Assembly: GCA_947445035.1 (NCBI GenBank) | Contig: CANFCK010000007.1 | Span: 170,060-234,059 of the forward strand | DNA: 64,000 bases | Reading direction: 5' to 3' | Origin: Deltaproteobacteria bacterium | GTDB taxonomy: Bacteria; Myxococcota_A; UBA796; SXON01 | In this document: piece after piece, positions 63,642 to 64,000 of the stretch | Numbering within the stretch: position 1 is the stretch's first letter | How the letters are laid out: each line of letters begins with the position of its first letter | Made by a program: the position numbers and the translations under genes | The notes under the pieces: generated by a model | Database searches by the model: none | What the model was told of the DNA's origin: nothing | What the model saw: the letters and a program-made list of their open reading frames with translations, nothing else

Positions 63642-63676
63642 ACTGATCCACCCGTAGCTCGGGCAAACTGATCCAC
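63642..63676. repeat. Direct repeat ACTGATCCAC, possible insertion-element end
   Basis: Two exact copies at 63642-63651 and 63667-63676, 25 bp apart. Spaced short repeats near a TGTCAAGGACC sequence (63625) recall the multiple terminal repeats of IS21-type elements. No transposase is visible in the remaining 300 nt, so only a remnant or an edge can be claimed. Confidence 0.3.
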
Positions 63677-63822
63677 GTTCGGGGTCATGCGGCGGCGGCC
63701 TTGTGGGCCGTGGGTGTCCCGTCTCATCGAATTCAACCGCTTGGCGAAGGTCGCATCCCACGTTGGCTTCCCACGTCCCACTGGTGGCCACCGGTAGACG
63801 TGATTGGGACGCCGTTTCTGTC

Positions 63823-63846
63823 GGGGGCCCGCCGCGGCGGGCCCCC
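63823..63846. terminator. 24-bp perfect palindrome, possible bidirectional terminator
   Basis: GGGGGCCCGCCG followed directly by its reverse complement, CGGCGGGCCCCC. No T-tract follows, but TTTCTG precedes on the plus strand, so read on the minus strand the stem is followed by CAGAAA, not a T-run. Function as terminator is uncertain. Confidence 0.4.
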
Positions 63847-64000
63847 GTGTGGGGTAGACGCGGTGTTTGGCTCTACCCCGCCGGTCTCGCCTCCCGACGC
63901 CCGCGATTGGCTGCGGTCTGCTCGGCCGTTACCGCCGCTCGCCAGAGGGCACGCTGACGTTTGAAGGTTCGCGCCCTGGGTCGGGGTGGCATCGTCACGA

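Larger units (their letters stand above)
63259..64000. other. Hairpin-rich region without a credible gene at the right edge
   Basis: About 740 nt with only low-quality reading frames. The first 230 nt are clearly AT-richer than the genome around. It contains at least three consecutive small hairpins (63387-63457), two copies of ACTGATCCAC (63642 and 63667) and a 24-bp perfect palindrome (63823-63846). It may hold the promoter of the 62848 gene and debris of an insertion element. Confidence 0.5.

Noticed and set aside
63344..63781. A 145-codon minus-strand frame at the right edge
   Set aside because: Arg/Gly/Ser-rich, spans the hairpins and repeats, and shows no recognisable domain.

Overview
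The window is 64 kb of strongly GC-rich bacterial DNA (by eye about two thirds or more G+C), densely coding, with many 1-11 nt stop/start overlaps. The gene content points to a Gram-negative didermic bacterium of the Myxococcota / former Deltaproteobacteria type. The signs are lipoproteins whose acylated Cys is followed by an Asp/Thr/Ser-rich linker, a TolC/RND efflux system, the futalosine menaquinone route, a eukaryotic-type dimeric NADP isocitrate dehydrogenase, and GTG/TTG starts in coupled operons. I assign no genus. I saw no rRNA, tRNA or CRISPR array.

Layout. 1-5.1 kb: end of a HEAT-repeat protein, a beta-hydroxyacid dehydrogenase, a small membrane protein, an LTD-domain lipoprotein and a PhyH-type dioxygenase. 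5.1-12.0 kb (minus): a seven-gene menaquinone operon (polyprenyl diphosphate synthase, menG/ubiE, ubiX, mqnE, an mqnA fusion, mqnX, ubiA/mqnP), divergent from a GbsR/MarR-type regulator. A perfect 14-bp inverted repeat lies between them. 12.7-21.6 kb: a lipoprotein, SGNH hydrolase, GT2 glycosyltransferase, retropepsin-like membrane protein, a DEDDh exonuclease-purF-beta-propeller run, and a kinase-like membrane protein. 21.6-27.6 kb (minus): an FG-GAP gene remnant, then an F1Fo ATP synthase operon (b', b, delta, alpha, gamma, beta, epsilon) without subunits a and c and with an unusually short epsilon. 27.7-36.0 kb: a methyltransferase, a GH16 lipoprotein, a large Ig-like/DUF1554-like lipoprotein, and a DegT aminotransferase plus two radical SAM proteins in one coupled minus operon. 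36.2-43.1 kb: def-fmt, a lipoprotein hydrolase, rpe, a CheY-like regulator with a partner, a molybdopterin oxidoreductase, and icd. 43.3-50.3 kb: a PlsC acyltransferase, MFS transporter, squalene/phytoene-synthase-like protein, a DUF5685-like Cys-tailed protein, a lipoprotein, an outer-membrane protein and a deoxyhypusine-synthase-like enzyme. 50.4-52.3 kb: a small Cys protein and an oxidoreductase-TetR pair behind a palindromic operator. 52.3-59.5 kb: a BlaI-type repressor, an M56 metalloprotease with a His-rich loop, and a CzcB-CzcA-CzcC-like efflux operon, with two matching 19-bp operators. 59.7-63.3 kb (minus): three uncharacterised genes. 63.3-64 kb: hairpin-rich DNA without a credible gene.

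The most unusual items are these. (1) The MqnA protein is fused to an MqnC-like radical SAM domain in which all three cluster cysteines are alanine at the preserved CxxxCxxC spacing. (2) The BlaI/M56 pair looks like a beta-lactam-sensor architecture re-used for metal sensing, with duplicated operators and His-rich loops and tails. (3) The DegT/radical SAM cluster and the three-gene cluster at 59.7-63.3 kb have no function that I recognise.
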